Below, piece after piece: positions 26,901-40,400 of a stretch of DNA of 64,000 nucleotides (positions are counted from its first letter, which is position 1; each line of letters begins with the position of its first letter). Both the position numbers and the translations under genes were made by a program. The DNA lies in assembly GCF_010729665.1 (NCBI RefSeq), contig NZ_AP022610.1, positions 2,480,001 through 2,544,000 on the forward strand, given 5' to 3'. The DNA is from Mycolicibacterium madagascariense (GTDB taxonomy: Bacteria > Actinomycetota > Actinomycetes > Mycobacteriales > Mycobacteriaceae). The notes beneath the pieces are model-generated. The model was given only the letters and a program-made list of their open reading frames with translations, ran no database searches and was not told the origin of the DNA.

Positions 26901-28460
26901 GCCGCAGGTCGTCGGCGTCGACGACTCCTTCTTCGAGCTGGGCGGCGACAGCATCCTCTCGATGCAGGTGGCGGCGCGGGCGAGGGCAGCGGGGCTGACG
27001 TGCCGTCCGCGCGACGTCTTCGTCGAGCAGACGGTGGCCCGGCTCGCGCGGGTGGCCGCGGCGTCGGGCGATCAGTCCGACGAGGTCGACGAGGGCGTCG
27101 GCGCGGTTCGGCTCACGCCGATCATGGCGTGGCTGGCCGATCGTGGCGGGCCGATCGACGAGTTCAATCAAACCGTCGTCCTTCGGGCTCCGAGCGGCGT
27201 CACCGAGGACGACGTGGCCGCGCTGCTGCAGGCTCTCCTCGACCGGCACGCCATGCTGCGGCTGCGCGTGAACGGCGACCCGGGTGGGTGGTCGTTGCAG
27301 GTGCCCGCCGTCGGCTCCGTCGATGCGCGGGACTGCCTGCGCGTGGTGGCCGACCTGTCCGACGACGCCGTGGCGTCGGCGCGCTCGCGTCTCGACCCGG
27401 CTGCCGGCCGGCTGGTCAGCGCGCTGTGGGCACCCGCCGACGGCCGGCTCGCGCTGATCGTCCACCACCTGGCGGTCGACGGCGTGTCCTGGCGAATCCT
27501 GGTGGAGGACATCAACGTCGGCTGGGCGCAGCGCCGCGCGGGACAGCCGATCGAGCTGGCGCCGACGGGCACCTCGTTCCAGCGCTGGGCCGACCTGCTC
27601 CCCGAGATCGCAGGCCGCCCCGACGTCGTCGCCCGGGCCGCCGAGTGGGCGGCGATCGATGCGGCCCCCGCCGCACTGCCGCCACCGGGGGACGCCGACA
27701 CCCATGCCACGGCGGGACGGCTGTCGCTGTCGCTGGACGCCGAGCACACCCGGATGCTGCTCGGCGAGGTACCCGCCGCCTTCCACGCCGGGGTCCAGGA
27801 CCTCCTGCTGATCGGTTTCGCAATGGCGTTCAGCGCTTTTCGCGACACCCCCACCGAGATCGTCATCGACGTCGAAGGCCACGGACGGCACGAGGAGTTC
27901 GCCCCGGACGTCGACCTCTCGCGCACCGTCGGGTGGCTCACCGCCAAGTACCCGGTCGCCCTGCGGCTCCTCGCGGGCGACGCGACGCTGGGGGACGTCG
28001 TCAAGGACGCCAAGGAACAGCTCCGCGCCCTGCCGCACCCCCTGACCTACGGTCTGCTCGCCTACGCCGAGGGCGGCCCGGCGGGTCCCGATCCGACCAT
28101 CGGCTTCAACTACCTTGGCCGCCTTGGTCTTCCGGCCGTGCCCGAGGTGGACGAACTGTGGCGGCTCGGCGCGGAGGGGCTGTCGTTGGGCGGCGCGGCC
28201 ACCGCGGCGGCGCTGCCGCTGTTCCACACCCTGGAGCTCAACGCGGGAGCGGTCGACACCGAGGCGGGCCCGCAGCTGCGCGCCGACTGGACCTGGGCGA
28301 CCCACGTCCTCGACCATGCCGACGTCGAACGGCTGGGCCGGCTGTGGTTCGACGCGCTCACCGACATCTGCGCCCACGTCCGTGCCGGTGGGGGAGGGCT
28401 GACCCCGTCCGACATCGCCCCCGCCCGGCTGACCCAGCAGCAGATCGACGACGTGCAGCG
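23983..28460 (+). other. NRPS module 1: starter-like C, A, T, E
   Basis: C1 (HHIVIDG at 24400) starts at the protein N-terminus with no loading domain before it, suggesting acylation by an external acyl donor. A1 has the A3 motif [10 protein letters not shown] near 25810 and the core DFSVWE near 25946; pocket residues aligned to GrsA are D-F-W-T-V-G-A-I-Y-(K). T1 has GGDS at 26941 and the FFELGGDS pattern seen before E domains. E1 has HHLAVDG at 27463 and the later motifs EGHGRHE and NYLGR. A D-residue is expected at position 1. Confidence 0.85.
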
Positions 28461-31400
28461 GCGCTACCGGGTCGCCGACATCCTGCCGCTCACCCCGCTG
28501 CAGCAGGGGTTGCTGTTCCACACCACCACCGCGCAGGACCGCGCCGAGCTCGCCGAGACCTATTCGGTGCAGCTGGACTTCACCCTCACCGGCACCCTCG
28601 ACCCCGATCGGCTGCGCGACGCGGTGCGCGCCGTGGTCGCCCGACACCCCCATCTGGCGGCGCAGTTCCACCAGCAGTTCGCCGAACCCGTGCAGCTCAT
28701 CCTCGCCGAACCCGACATCGCCTGGCAGTTAGTCGACGCCGACGACGTCTCCGGTCCCGGCGAGCTCGAGAAGCTGTGCGCCGACGAGCGCACGGCCGTC
28801 TGCGATCTGGCCAACCAGCCCGCGTTCCGGGCCGTGCTGATCCGCATCGCCGAGAACCGGCACCGCTTCGTGCTGACCAACCACCACATCGTGCTCGACG
28901 GGTGGTCGATGCCGATCCTGCTGCGGGAGATCTTCACCAGTTACGCCGGGCACCGGCTGCCTGCGGCCGCGTCCTACCGCACGTTCATCACCTGGCTCGC
29001 CGAGCGCGACCTCGACGCCGCACGGGCCGCGTGGGGCGAGGTGCTCGCAGGACTCGACGCGCCGACCCTGGTCGCCGCCCTCCGCGGCCGCGACGACCGA
29101 TTCGGTTCGGGCCGACGCGGTTTCGCCTCGGTGCAGCTGTCGGCCGAGACGACCGGCGCGCTGGGCGACCTCGCCCGGTCGTGCCACACCACGGTCAGCA
29201 CGGTGCTGCAGGGCGCGTGGGGGGTGCTGCTCGGTGCGCTGACCGGATCGTCGGACGTCGTGTTCGGCACGGCCAGGTCGCGGCTGGGTCAGCTGGAGGT
29301 GCAGGACGCCGAGGCGATGGTCGGACTGCTGATCAACACCGTGCCGGTCCGCGCCCGCCTCACCCCGGCCACCACCGCCGTCGAACTGCTCGACGGGCTG
29401 CAGGCCGCCCACAACGCCACCCTCGAGCATCAACACCTGGCGCTCAACGAGATTCACCGCGTGACCGGTCACGAGCAGCTCTTCGACACACTGTTCGTCT
29501 ACGAGAACTATCCGGTCGACGCGGGCACCCCGCTCGGCGTCGACGACCTCGCCATCGCCGAGTTCGCCAACCGCGAGTTCAACCACTACCCGCTCACCGT
29601 GGAGGCTCTGCCGGGTCCGCAGCTCGGCCTGCACGTCGAATACGACGCCGACGTCTTCGGCGCCGCCGAGATCGACTCGCTGCTGGCGCGTTTCGATCGC
29701 ATCCTGGCCGTGATGACCGCCGAGCCGACGCGCGCGTTCTCGTCGGTCGACCTCCTCGATGCGTCCGAGCGCGATCGCCTCGCACGGTGGTCGGGGGCCG
29801 GGGGGTCGGCGCCGGTGGGCCTGGGACCCGGACCCGAACTCCTGGCCGCGGTCGACCCCGCTGCGCCGGCCGTCGTGGACGGCGACCGCAGCCTCACCTA
29901 CCGCGATCTCGACGCGGCCTCGAACCGGTTGGCACGCAGGCTGATTCAGGCCGGGGTCGGACCCGAGCGGGCCGTCGGGGTAGCCCTCGACCGCAGCGCC
30001 GAACTGGTGACGGCCTGGTGGGCGGTGCTGAAGGCCGGCGGCATCTACGTGCCGCTGGACGCGCACCACCCCGTGGAGCGGATCGCCACGGTGCTCGACG
30101 CGGTGGATGCGGTGTGCGTGCTGACCGGTGAGACCGACTCGGTGCCGGGAGCGGGGTCGCGCCCGGTGCTGCGCCTCGACGGCATCGATGCCAGCGGCTT
30201 GGACGCGGGGCCCGTCACCGACGGCGATCGGCTGGCGCCGCTCGCGGTGGACGACACGGCCTACGTCATCTTCACCTCCGGGTCCACCGGCGAGCCCAAG
30301 GGCGTCGCGGTCAGCCATGCCGGACTGCTCGGAGCCGCTGCGGCACAACGCGATCTGTTCGGTCTGACCGCGCAGGACCGGGTGCTGATGGTGGCCGCGC
30401 CGACCTTCGATGCCTCCCTGTACGAGATCCTCATGGCGACGGGGGTGGGCGCGGCCCTGGTCGTCGCACCCCACGACGTCTACGCCGGTGACGCCCTCAC
30501 CGCGTTGATGCAGCAACATCGCGTGAGCGCCAGCCTGCTGACCCCGACCGTGGTGGCCTCGCTGGACCGCACCCGGCTCACCGCTCTGGCGACCCTCGTC
30601 ACCGGCGGAGAGGCCTGCCCCGACGAGCTGGTGCAGGCGTGGGCCCCCGGCCGGGAACTGTTCAACGCCTACGGTCCCAGCGAGGCCACGATCTGGGCGA
30701 CGGGGGCCAGGCTGACGCCGGCGGGCCGGGTCAGCATTGGCACGCCGATCGCCGGGGTCCGGACACTGGTGCTCGACGCTCGACTCCATCCCGCGCCGGT
30801 CGGGGTGCCCGGCGAGCTCTACCTGGCCGGGCCCGCCCTGGCGCACGGCTACGTGGGCCGACCGACGCTGACCGCCGAGCGCTTCGTCGCCGATCCCCAT
30901 GGCGACCAGTCGGATTCGGGCACGCGGATGTACCGCACCGGTGACCTCGCGCAGTGGAACCCCGACGGCACCCTGGACTACCTGGGTCGCGTCGACACCC
31001 AGATCAAGCTGCGCGGGCAGCGGATCGAACTCGGCGAGATCGAAAGCGCGCTGCTGGCCTGCCCGCAGGTGGGCCAGGCCGCCGCCACGGTGCACCACGG
31101 CACCGCGGGACCCCAGCTCGTCGGATACATCACCTTCGAGCACGCCACCAGCGCGCACCGCGACACCGACCACGACGACGAGATCGTCGGGGAGTGGCGC
31201 CACGTCTACGACGAGCTCTACGCCGCCGATGGCGACGAGCCCGGCTTCGGAATGGACTTCCGCGGCTGGACCAGCAGTTACACCGGTGATCCCATCCCGC
31301 TCGAGGAGATGCGGGAGTGGCGCTCGGCGACGGTGGCCCGCATCATGGCGCTGCGCCCGCGCCGGGTGCTGGAGATCGGCGCGGGCTCGGGCCTGGTGCT

Positions 31401-34400
31401 GTCGCAGGTGGCGCCGCACTGCGAGCGCTACGTCGCCACCGACGTGTCGCCGGAGGCCATCGAGAAGCTCCGCGTCGCGTTGGGAGACGGGGACGTGCCC
31501 TGGCGTGACCGCGTCGAGCTGCTGGCCAGGCCCGCCCACGTCACCGACGGCCTACCCGCAGGGAACTTCGACGTCATCGTCGTCAACTCGGTGGTGCAGT
31601 ACTTCCCGAATGCGGCGTACCTGACCGAGGTGATGGACAACGCCGTTCGACTCCTGGCCCCCGGCGGCGCGCTGTTCATCGGCGACGTGCGAAACCACGA
31701 CCTGCAGAACGCCTTTCAGACCGCGATCGCCATCGCGCGATCGGGCAGCGCGCAGACCGACGCCGCCGTGCTCCGCCAGCGCGTGCAGCACGCCGTGCTC
31801 GGTGAGCCCGAACTGCTGCTGTCGCCGGAGTTCTTCACGGCGTGGGCGGCCGGCCGGCCGGCGCCGGTGGGGTTGAGCATCGACCTCAAGCGGGGGTCCT
31901 CGGACAACGAGCTGAGCCGGTACCGCTACGACGTCACCATCCGCACGGCCGACTCGGTGCGCTCACTGGCCGCCGCCCCCACCTGGTCGTGGGCACAGTG
32001 CGGCGGTGCGGCCGGGGTGCGCGACCGTGTGGCCCTCGAACGACCGGATGCGTTGCGCATCAACGGTATTCCGCGTGCCGGGGTCATCGACGACGTTCGG
32101 CTGGAGGAGGCGTTGGCCGCGGGACGCCCCGTGACCGAGGCGGCACAGCACGCCGACGGGCCGCCCGCGACCACCCCGGACGTGCTGTACGAGATCGGCG
32201 AATCCGCGGGCTATCACGTCACCGTCACCTGGGGTGCGCAGCCGGGCACGATCGAGGCCGTCTTCGTCGCGCCGGGGGACGCGGCGCTCACCGACCTCTA
32301 CCTCCCGCCGGCGGGGGCGCACCAGCGCGTACCCGCCAACGAGCCCCACGGCAGCACGAAGATCAGCGCCGTGCGTCAGCGGTTGCGGGCGCGACTGCCC
32401 GACTACATGGTCCCGCCGCACATCGTCGTGCTCGACGAGATGCCGCTGACGTCGTCGGGCAAGCTCGACCGCCGGGCCCTGCCCGCCCCCGAGTACACCG
32501 ACGGCGACACCTACCGCCGCCCGGTCGGCGTCGTCGAGGAGATCCTCGCCGACATCTACGCCCAGGTGCTCGGCGTGCAGCGCGTGGGCGTGGACGACTC
32601 GTTCTTCGACCTCGGCGGTGACTCGCTGTCGGCGATGCGGCTCATCGGCGCGGTGAACGCCAGCCTCGGCGTCGAACTGTCGGTGCGCACCCTCTTCGAC
32701 GCGCCGACCGTCGCGCTGCTGGCACCACGCGTCGGCGGTGACGCGGTGCGCCTGGAACCGCTCGTCGCCGCCGAGCGACCCGACGTCGTCCCGCTGTCCT
32801 TCGCCCAGCACCGGCTGTGGTTCTTCGACCAGCTGCAGGGGCCATCGGCGACCTACAACCTGGCGGTCGCGCTGCGGCTGCGGGGGCGGCTGAACGCCGA
32901 CGCGCTGCGGGCGGCGATGACGGACGTGGTCGGGCGGCACGAGTCGCTGCGGACGCTGTTCACCGCGCCGGAGGGCACCCCGCGCCAGGTCGTCTTGCCC
33001 GCCGACGAGGCCGACATCGGTTGGGCCTCGATCGACGCCGGCGGCTGGCCGGTGACGCGGCTCGACGACGCGGTCCGCGCGGCGGCCCAGCACACCTTCG
33101 ACCTGTCCGAGCACGTGCCGTTGCACGCCACGCTGCTGAGGGTCGCCGACGACCATCACGTGCTCGTGGTCGTGGTGCACCACATCGCGGCCGACGGCTC
33201 GTCCATCACGCCACTGGTGCGCGATCTCGGGACGGCCTATGCCAGCCGCAGTGCCGGCCACGCTCCCGGATGGGCGCCGCTGCCGGTGCAGTACGTCGAC
33301 TACACGCTGTGGCAGCGACGGCTATTCGGCGACCTCGACGCGGCGGACGGTCCCATCGCCGCCCAGCTCGACTACTGGGAACGGGCGCTGGCCGGAATGC
33401 CCGAGCAGATCGAGCTGCCCACCGATCGGCGCTACCCGCCCGTCGCCGACCACCGCGGGGCGCGGGTGAGCGTGCAGTGGCCGGTGGAGTTGCAGCAACG
33501 CGTCCGCCGGCTCGCCCGCGACCACAACGCGACGAGCTTCATGGTGATCCAGACGGCGTTCGCCGCGCTGCTGGCCGAACTCGGCGCCACGCCGGACGTC
33601 GCGATCGGCTTCCCCATCGCGGGCCGCCGCGACGCCGCCCTCGACGACCTCGTCGGCTTCTTCGTCAACACCCTGGTGCTGCGCGTCGATCTCGACGAAC
33701 ATCCCAGCGGCGACCCGACTTTCGCCGAGCTGCTGGCTCAGGTGCGCCGCCAGAGCCTGGCCGCCTACGAGCACCAGGACGTGCCGTTCGAGATGCTCGT
33801 CGAGCGGCTCAACCCGACCAGGAGCATGACCCGTCACCCGGTGGTCCAGGTGTTGCTCGGCTGGCAGAACTTCGCCTGGCAGGCCGGTGACGCGGCCGGC
33901 CTGGCACTGGGCGATCTCCGGGTGACCCCGTTGCCGGTGGACACCGAGACCGCGCGGATGGATCTGGCGTTCTCCCTCGGTGAGCGGTGGGACGACGGTG
34001 GCGAGCCCGACGGACTCGACGTGACGGTGGAATTCCGCACCGACGTCTTCGACGCCGACACGGTCCGCGAGCTCGTCGGGCGACTCGAACGCATGCTGGT
34101 GGCGATGACGGCGGATCCGCAGCGTCGGTTGTCGTCGGTGGATCTGCTGGACGAGGTGGAGCGGGCGCGGCTGGATCGGTGGGGCAATCGGGCGGTGCTG
34201 GACCGGCCGGTAGCCAAGGCGTCGGTGGTGGGGTTGTTCGCCGGGCAGGTGGCGGCGCGTGGTGATGCGGTGGCGTTGACGTGTGCGGGTCGGTCGTTGA
34301 CGTATCGGGAGCTCGACGAGGCGTCGAACCGGCTGGCCCGGGTGTTGGTGGAGCGTGGGGCGGGTCCGGGTCGGGCGGTGGCGTTGATGTTCGCGCGCTC

Positions 34401-37400
34401 GGCGGAGGCGGTCGTGGCGATTGTGGCGGTGTTGAAGTCGGGGGCGGCGTATTTGCCGATCGATCCGGCGTTGCCCGGGGCGCGGGTGGAGTTCATGGTG
34501 GGTGACACCGCGCCGGTGGTGGCGGTGACGACGGCCGATCTGGTGGACCGGTTCTCGAGTTTCGACATGCCTGTGGTGGACGTGGCCGATCCGGTGGTGG
34601 CCGCGGCGTCGGTGGCGGCGTTGCCGTTGCCGGATCCCGATGATGTGGCGCACGTGATCTATACCTCGGGGACGACGGGTGTGCCGAAGGGTGTGGCGGT
34701 GTCGCAATCCAACGTGGCGCAGTTGTTCGCCGGGTTGGATCTGGGGTTCGCGTTGGGTCCGGATCAGGTGTGGACGCAGTTTCATTCCTATTCGTTCGAC
34801 TTCTCGGTGTGGGAGATCTGGGGGGGCGTTGCTGCACGGTGGGCGGTTGGTGGTGGTGCCCGACGAGGTGGCGCGGTCGGCGGCGGACTTCCACGCGCTG
34901 TTGACGGCCGAGGGTGTGACGGTGTTGACCCAAACGCCCTCGGCGGCAGCTGTATTGCCGATCGAGGGGTTGGGGTCGGCGGCGTTGGTGATCGGGGCTG
35001 AGCCGTGTCCGCCGGAGTTGGTGGATCGTTGGGCGCCGGGTCGGGTGATGGTCAACGTGTATGGCCCGACGGAGACGACGATGTGGCTGTGCCGCAGTCT
35101 GCCGTTGGTGGCGGGGTCGGGGTCACCGCCGATTGGGTCGCCGACGGCGGGGGCGGCGTTCTTCGTCCTCGACGAGTGGCTGCGGCCGGTGCCGACCGGG
35201 GTGGTCGGGGAGTTGTACCTGGCGGGTCGCGGTGTGGGCGTGGGGTATTGGCGTCGTGGGGGGTTGACGGCGTCGCGGTTCCTGGCGTGTCCGTTCGGGG
35301 CGCCGGGTGAGCGGATGTATCGCACCGGGGATCTGGTGCGGTGGCGCTCGGACGGTCAGCTGGACTATCTGGGTCGGGCTGACGAGCAGGTGAAGATTCG
35401 GGGTTTCCGCATCGAGTTGGGCGAGGTGCGGTCGGCGTTGGCGGCCCTGGACGGGGTCGAACAGGCGGCGGTGCTGGCCCGCGAGGACACCCCGGGGGTG
35501 ACGCGGCTGGTCGGCTACGTCACCGGATCGGTCGACCCGGTGGCGGCGCGGGCGGTGGTGGGGCAGCGGTTACCGGCGTACATGGTGCCCGCGGCGGTGG
35601 TGGTGCTCGATGCGTTGCCGGTGACGGTCAACGGCAAGCTCGACACCCGCGCCCTGCCCGCCCCCGACTACGCCGACGCGTCGCGGTACCGGGCGCCGAC
35701 GGGCGAGATCGAGCAGACGGTCGCCTCGATCTACACCAACGTGCTGGGCGTGGACCGGGTCGGGGTCGACGATTCGTTCTTCGATCTGGGTGGGGATTCG
35801 CTGTCGACGATGCGGGTGGTCGCGGCGATCAATGCCGAACTGGGCGTGGACGTCTCGGTGCGGACGATCTTCGAGGCGCCGACCGTGGCGCAGTTGGCGC
35901 CGCGCATCGGTCGGGCCGAGGGTGCGGTGGCGCCGCTGGCCCCGATGCCGCGGCCCGAGCGGATCCCGCTGTCCTTCGCCCAGCATCGGCTGTGGTTCGT
36001 CGAGCAGCTGCAGGGCCCGTCGGCGGTCTACAACATGCCGGTGGCGCTGCGGCTCACCGGGCCGTTGGACGTGGCCGCGCTGCGCGCCGCGCTGACCGAC
36101 GTCGTGGCCCGGCACGAGGCGCTGCGCACCGTGTTCGCCGCCCCGGACGGCACGCCCGAGCAGGTGGTCGTGGCAGCCGAGGACGCCGAGATCGCCTGGG
36201 ACGTGGTGGCTGCCGACGGGTGGAGCGAGGCCCGACTCGCCGAGGCCGCCCGGGCGACGGCGCAGCACGCCTTCGACATCGCCACCGACATTCCGTTGCG
36301 GGCGAGCGTGTTTCGCGTGGCTGACGACGAGCACCTGCTGGTCGCCGTCGTGCACCACGTCGCCGCCGACGGCTGGTCGCTGCGGCCGCTGGTGGCCGAT
36401 CTCGGCGCGGCATATGCCAGCCGGTGCGCCGGTCGGGCCCCCGACTGGGCGCCACTGCCGGTGCAGTACGTCGACTACACGCTGTGGCAGCGCGCGCAGC
36501 TCGGTGACCTCGACGACGGTGACAGTCCCATCGCCACCCAGCTCGCGTACTGGGAACGCGCGCTGGCGGACCTGCCCGAACGTCTCGAGCTGCCGACCGA
36601 CCGGCCCTACCCCTCGGTGGCCGATCAGCGCGGCGCCACGGTCGAGGTGACCTGGCCCGCGGAGCTGCAGCAGCGGGTGGCCCGGGTGGCGCGCGACCAC
36701 GACGCCACCAGCTTCATGGTGCTCCAGACCGCCCTCGCGGTGCTGCTGTCCGGCCTCACCGCGAGTTCCGATGTCGCCGTGGGATTTCCGATCGCCGGAC
36801 GCCGTGATAGCGCACTGGACGATCTGGTGGGCTTCTTCGTCAACACCCTGGTCCTGCGCGTCGACCTCGACGGCAACCCCTCGGTCGCGGACCTGCTGGG
36901 CCAGGTGCGGGCCCGCAGCCTGGCGGCCTTCGAGAACCAGGACGTGCCGTTCGAGGCGCTGGTCGAGCGGCTCAACCCCAGCCGCAGCCTGACCCACCAC
37001 CCGCTGGTGCAGGTGATGCTGGGCTGGCAGAACCTGCCGTGGCAGCACGCTGCCGGGGCGGGCTCACTGGCCCTCGACGACCTCGAGGTCACCCCGCTGC
37101 CGGTCGACACCGACGTCGCCAGAATGGATGTCGCGTTCTCACTGTCGGAGCGCTGGGGCGAGGACGGGACCGCGGCGGGCATCACCGGCATCGTGGAGTA
37201 CCGCACCGACGTGTTCGACCGGTCGACCATCGAGGGACTGGTGCGACGGTTCGAGCGCGTGCTCGTCGCGATGACGGCCGATCCGACGCGGACGCTGGCG
37301 TCGATCGATCTGCTGTCCGATGCCGAACGGACCCGTCTCGACGGCGTCGGCAACCGGGCGGTGCTCGGCGCGCCGCGGAGCCACGTCTCGATCCCCGAGG

Positions 37401-40400
37401 CCTTCGCCGTCCACGTCGCCGCGGCGCCGCAGGCCGTGGCGGTCAGCGGCGACGGACCGACCGTGACGTACGCCGAACTCGACGACGCGTCGAATCGCTT
37501 GGCGCACATGCTGATCGACGACGGTGTCGGCCCGGGCCGGTGCGTGGCGCTGATGCTGCCGCGGTCCGCCGAAGCGATCGCCGCAATGCTGGCGGTGCTC
37601 AAGACCGGGGCCGCCTACCTGCCGATCGACCCGGCGCTGCCGCCGGAGCGCGTCGCGTTCGTCCTCGCCGATGCCGACCCGGTGGCGGTCGTCACCACCG
37701 ACGAATTCGCTGGCCGCTTCGCCGGTTTCGGCGGGGTGGTGCTCGACGTCGACGACCCCGGCATCGCCACCCATCCCGGCACCGCGGTGTCCGAGGCGCA
37801 GCCCGACGACCTGGCCTACGTCATCTACACCTCGGGCACCACGGGCGTGCCCAAGGGCGTCGGGCTGACCCACGCCAACGTGACGCAGCTGCTCGGATCG
37901 CTGCGGTCGGACCTGCCGCCCGCCGGGGTGTGGAGCCACGCGCACTCGCTGGCCTTCGACGTGTCGGTGTGGGAGATCTTCGGGGCGCTGCTGCGCGGCG
38001 GCCGCGTCGTCGTGATCGCCGACGCGGTGACCAGGTCGGCGGCCGAGCTGCACGCGACGCTGGTGGCCGAGGGCGTCACCGTGCTGACCCAAACGCCTTC
38101 CGCGGTCGCCGCGCTGGCGCCGGAGGGAATGTCGGACACGGCGCTCGTCGTCGTGGGTGAGGCGTGCCCGCCGGAGGTCGTCGACCGGTGGGCGGCCGCC
38201 TCCCGGGTGATGATCAACGCCTACGGCCCCACCGAGACCACCATGTGCGTGGCGGTCAGCGCACCGCTGGCGGCGGGTTCGGGCGCGGTCCCGATCGGAT
38301 CGCCGGTCGACGGCGCGGCGCTGTTCGTCCTCGACGCGTGGCTGCGTCCGGTGGCGCCGGGCGTGATCGGAGAGCTCTACGTCGCCGGCGCCGGGCTGGG
38401 AGTCGGCTACCTGGGCCGAAAAGAGTTGAGCGCCACGCGATTCGTTGCCTGCCCCTTCGGCGCGCCCGGTCAGCGGATGTACCGCACGGGCGATCTGGTG
38501 TGCTGGGGCGCCGACGGTCAGCTGCGCTATCTCGGCCGCGCCGACGAGCAGGTCAAGATCCGTGGCTACCGCATCGAACTCGGCGACGTGCAGGCCGCTC
38601 TCGGTGCGGTGGCCGGCGTCGAGCAGGCCGTGGTGATCGCCCGCGAGGACCGTCCCGGCGACACGCGCCTCGTCGGCTACGTCACCGGCACCGCCGACCC
38701 CCGCGACGTGCGCGCCGCGGTGGCCACCCGGCTGCCCGCCTACATGGTGCCCGCCGCGGTCGTCGGCATCGACGCCTTGCCGCTGACCGTCAATGGCAAG
38801 CTCGACACCCGCGCGCTGCCCGCCCCGGAGTACGTCGTCGGCGCCTACCGGGCGCCCCGCACGCCCGTCGAGGACGTCCTGGCAGGCATCTACGCGGAGC
38901 TGCTCGGTCACGATCGCGTCGGCATCGACGACTCGTTCTTCGACCTCGGCGGCGACAGCATCACGGCCATGCGCCTGATCGCCGCCGTCAACACCGGCCT
39001 GCGGGCCGACCTCGGGGTGCGCGCGCTGTTCGAGGCGCCGACGATCGCCGAACTCGCCCCGCGGATCGGCGAGGGCACCGACCGGTTGGCGCCGCTCGTG
39101 GCGGGCGTGCGGCCCGAGGTCGTCCCACTGTCCTTCGCCCAGCAGCGGCTGTGGTTCCTCGAACAGCTGCAGGGCCCGTCGGCGGTCTACAACCTGGCCA
39201 CGGCGCTGCGCCTGTCCGGCCGCCTCGACGTGGACGCGCTGCGGGACGCGCTCACCGACGTGATCACCCGGCACGAGAGCCTGCGCACGCTGTTCGTCGC
39301 GACGGCCGGCGTACCGCAGCAGGTCGTGCTCCCCGCCGAGCGGGCCGACCTCGGCTGGCAGGTCGTCGACGCCACCTCCTGGCCCGCTGCCCGCCGCGAC
39401 GAGGCCATCGCCGCCGCGGCGGCCCACGCCTTCGACGTCTCGACCCAAATACCCTTGCGCGCAGTCCTCTTCGTGGTCGGGACCGACGAACACGTACTGG
39501 TGGCCGCGGTGCACCACATCGCCGCCGACGGCTGGTCGATCACCCCGCTGGCCCGCGATCTGAGCGTGGCGTACGCGGCGCGTTTCGCGGGCCGGGCCCC
39601 GGACTGGGCCCCGCTGCCGGTGCAGTACGTCGACTACGCGCTGTGGCAGCGCGCCCAGTTCGGTGACGCCGCCGACGGCGACAGCCCGCTGGCAGCGCAG
39701 GTGGCGTACTGGGAACGGACGCTGACCGGGCTGCCCGAACGCCTGCACCTGCCGACCGACCGGCCCCATCCGCTGATCGCCGACCAGCACGGGGCCACGG
39801 TCACCGTCGAGTGGCCCGCCGAGGTGCAGCGGCGCATCGCGCAGACCGCCCGCGAGCACGGCGCCACCAGCTTCATGGTCGTGCAGGCCGCGCTGGCCGC
39901 ACTGCTGTCGACGCTGGCCGCGACATCCGATGTCGCCGTGGGCTTTCCGATCGCCGGGCGCCGCGACGCTGCGCTCGACGATCTGGTGGGCTTCTTCGTC
40001 AACACCCTGGTGCTGCGTGCCGACGTGTCCGGCGATCCCACCTTCGCCGACCTGCTGGCGCAGGTGCAGGGCCGCGCGCTGGAGGCCTTCGAGAACCAGG
40101 ACGTGTCCTTCGAGGTGCTGGTGGAGCGGCTCAACCCCGCCCGCAGTCTGGCCCACCATCCGCTGGTGCAGGTCATGCTGGCCTGGCAGAACCTGCCGGG
40201 TCAGGGCAACGCCCCCGTCGCCGGGCTGGCCCTCGGCGACCTGCACGTCACCCCGATTCCGGTGGACACCAAGACCGCCCGCATGGACCTCGTCATCTCC
40301 CTGGGGGAGCGGTGGTCCGCCGACGGCCACCCGGCGGGCATCGGCGGCACCGTCGAATACCGCACCGACCTCTACGACGCGGCGACCGTCGAGACGTTCG

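Larger units (their letters stand above)
32750..35910 (+). other. NRPS module 3: C, A (contains the frameshift), T
   Basis: C3 (HHIAADGSS at 33178) is the L-donor type. A3 spans about 34210-35680, with [10 protein letters not shown] near 34665 and the core DFSVWEIW immediately before the G7 run that breaks the frame. Pocket residues are D-F-W-T-V-G-V-M-W-(K), identical to module 6. T3 has GGDS at 35789. No E domain. The A domain DNA is almost the same as in module 6. Confidence 0.82.

Noticed and set aside
23950..28671. Very long minus-strand open frames opposite the NRPS (up to about 1,570 codons)
   Set aside because: They are antisense frames kept open by the strong GC bias of the plus-strand gene; the translations are low-complexity (Arg/His/Gly/Val-rich) with no domain, while the plus strand has dense catalytic motifs.
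34679..34826. A separate gene starting inside module 3 at 34679
   Set aside because: Sequence before the G run in that frame is nonsense compared with the intact module 6 copy, and no ribosome binding site precedes it. It is the tail of one frameshifted NRPS gene.
34820..34826. Programmed ribosomal frameshifting at the G7 run
   Set aside because: The near-identical module 6 copy does without it, there is no slippery heptamer of the known type or convincing downstream pseudoknot, and the need to shift inside an A domain has no biological logic. An error or mutation is simpler.
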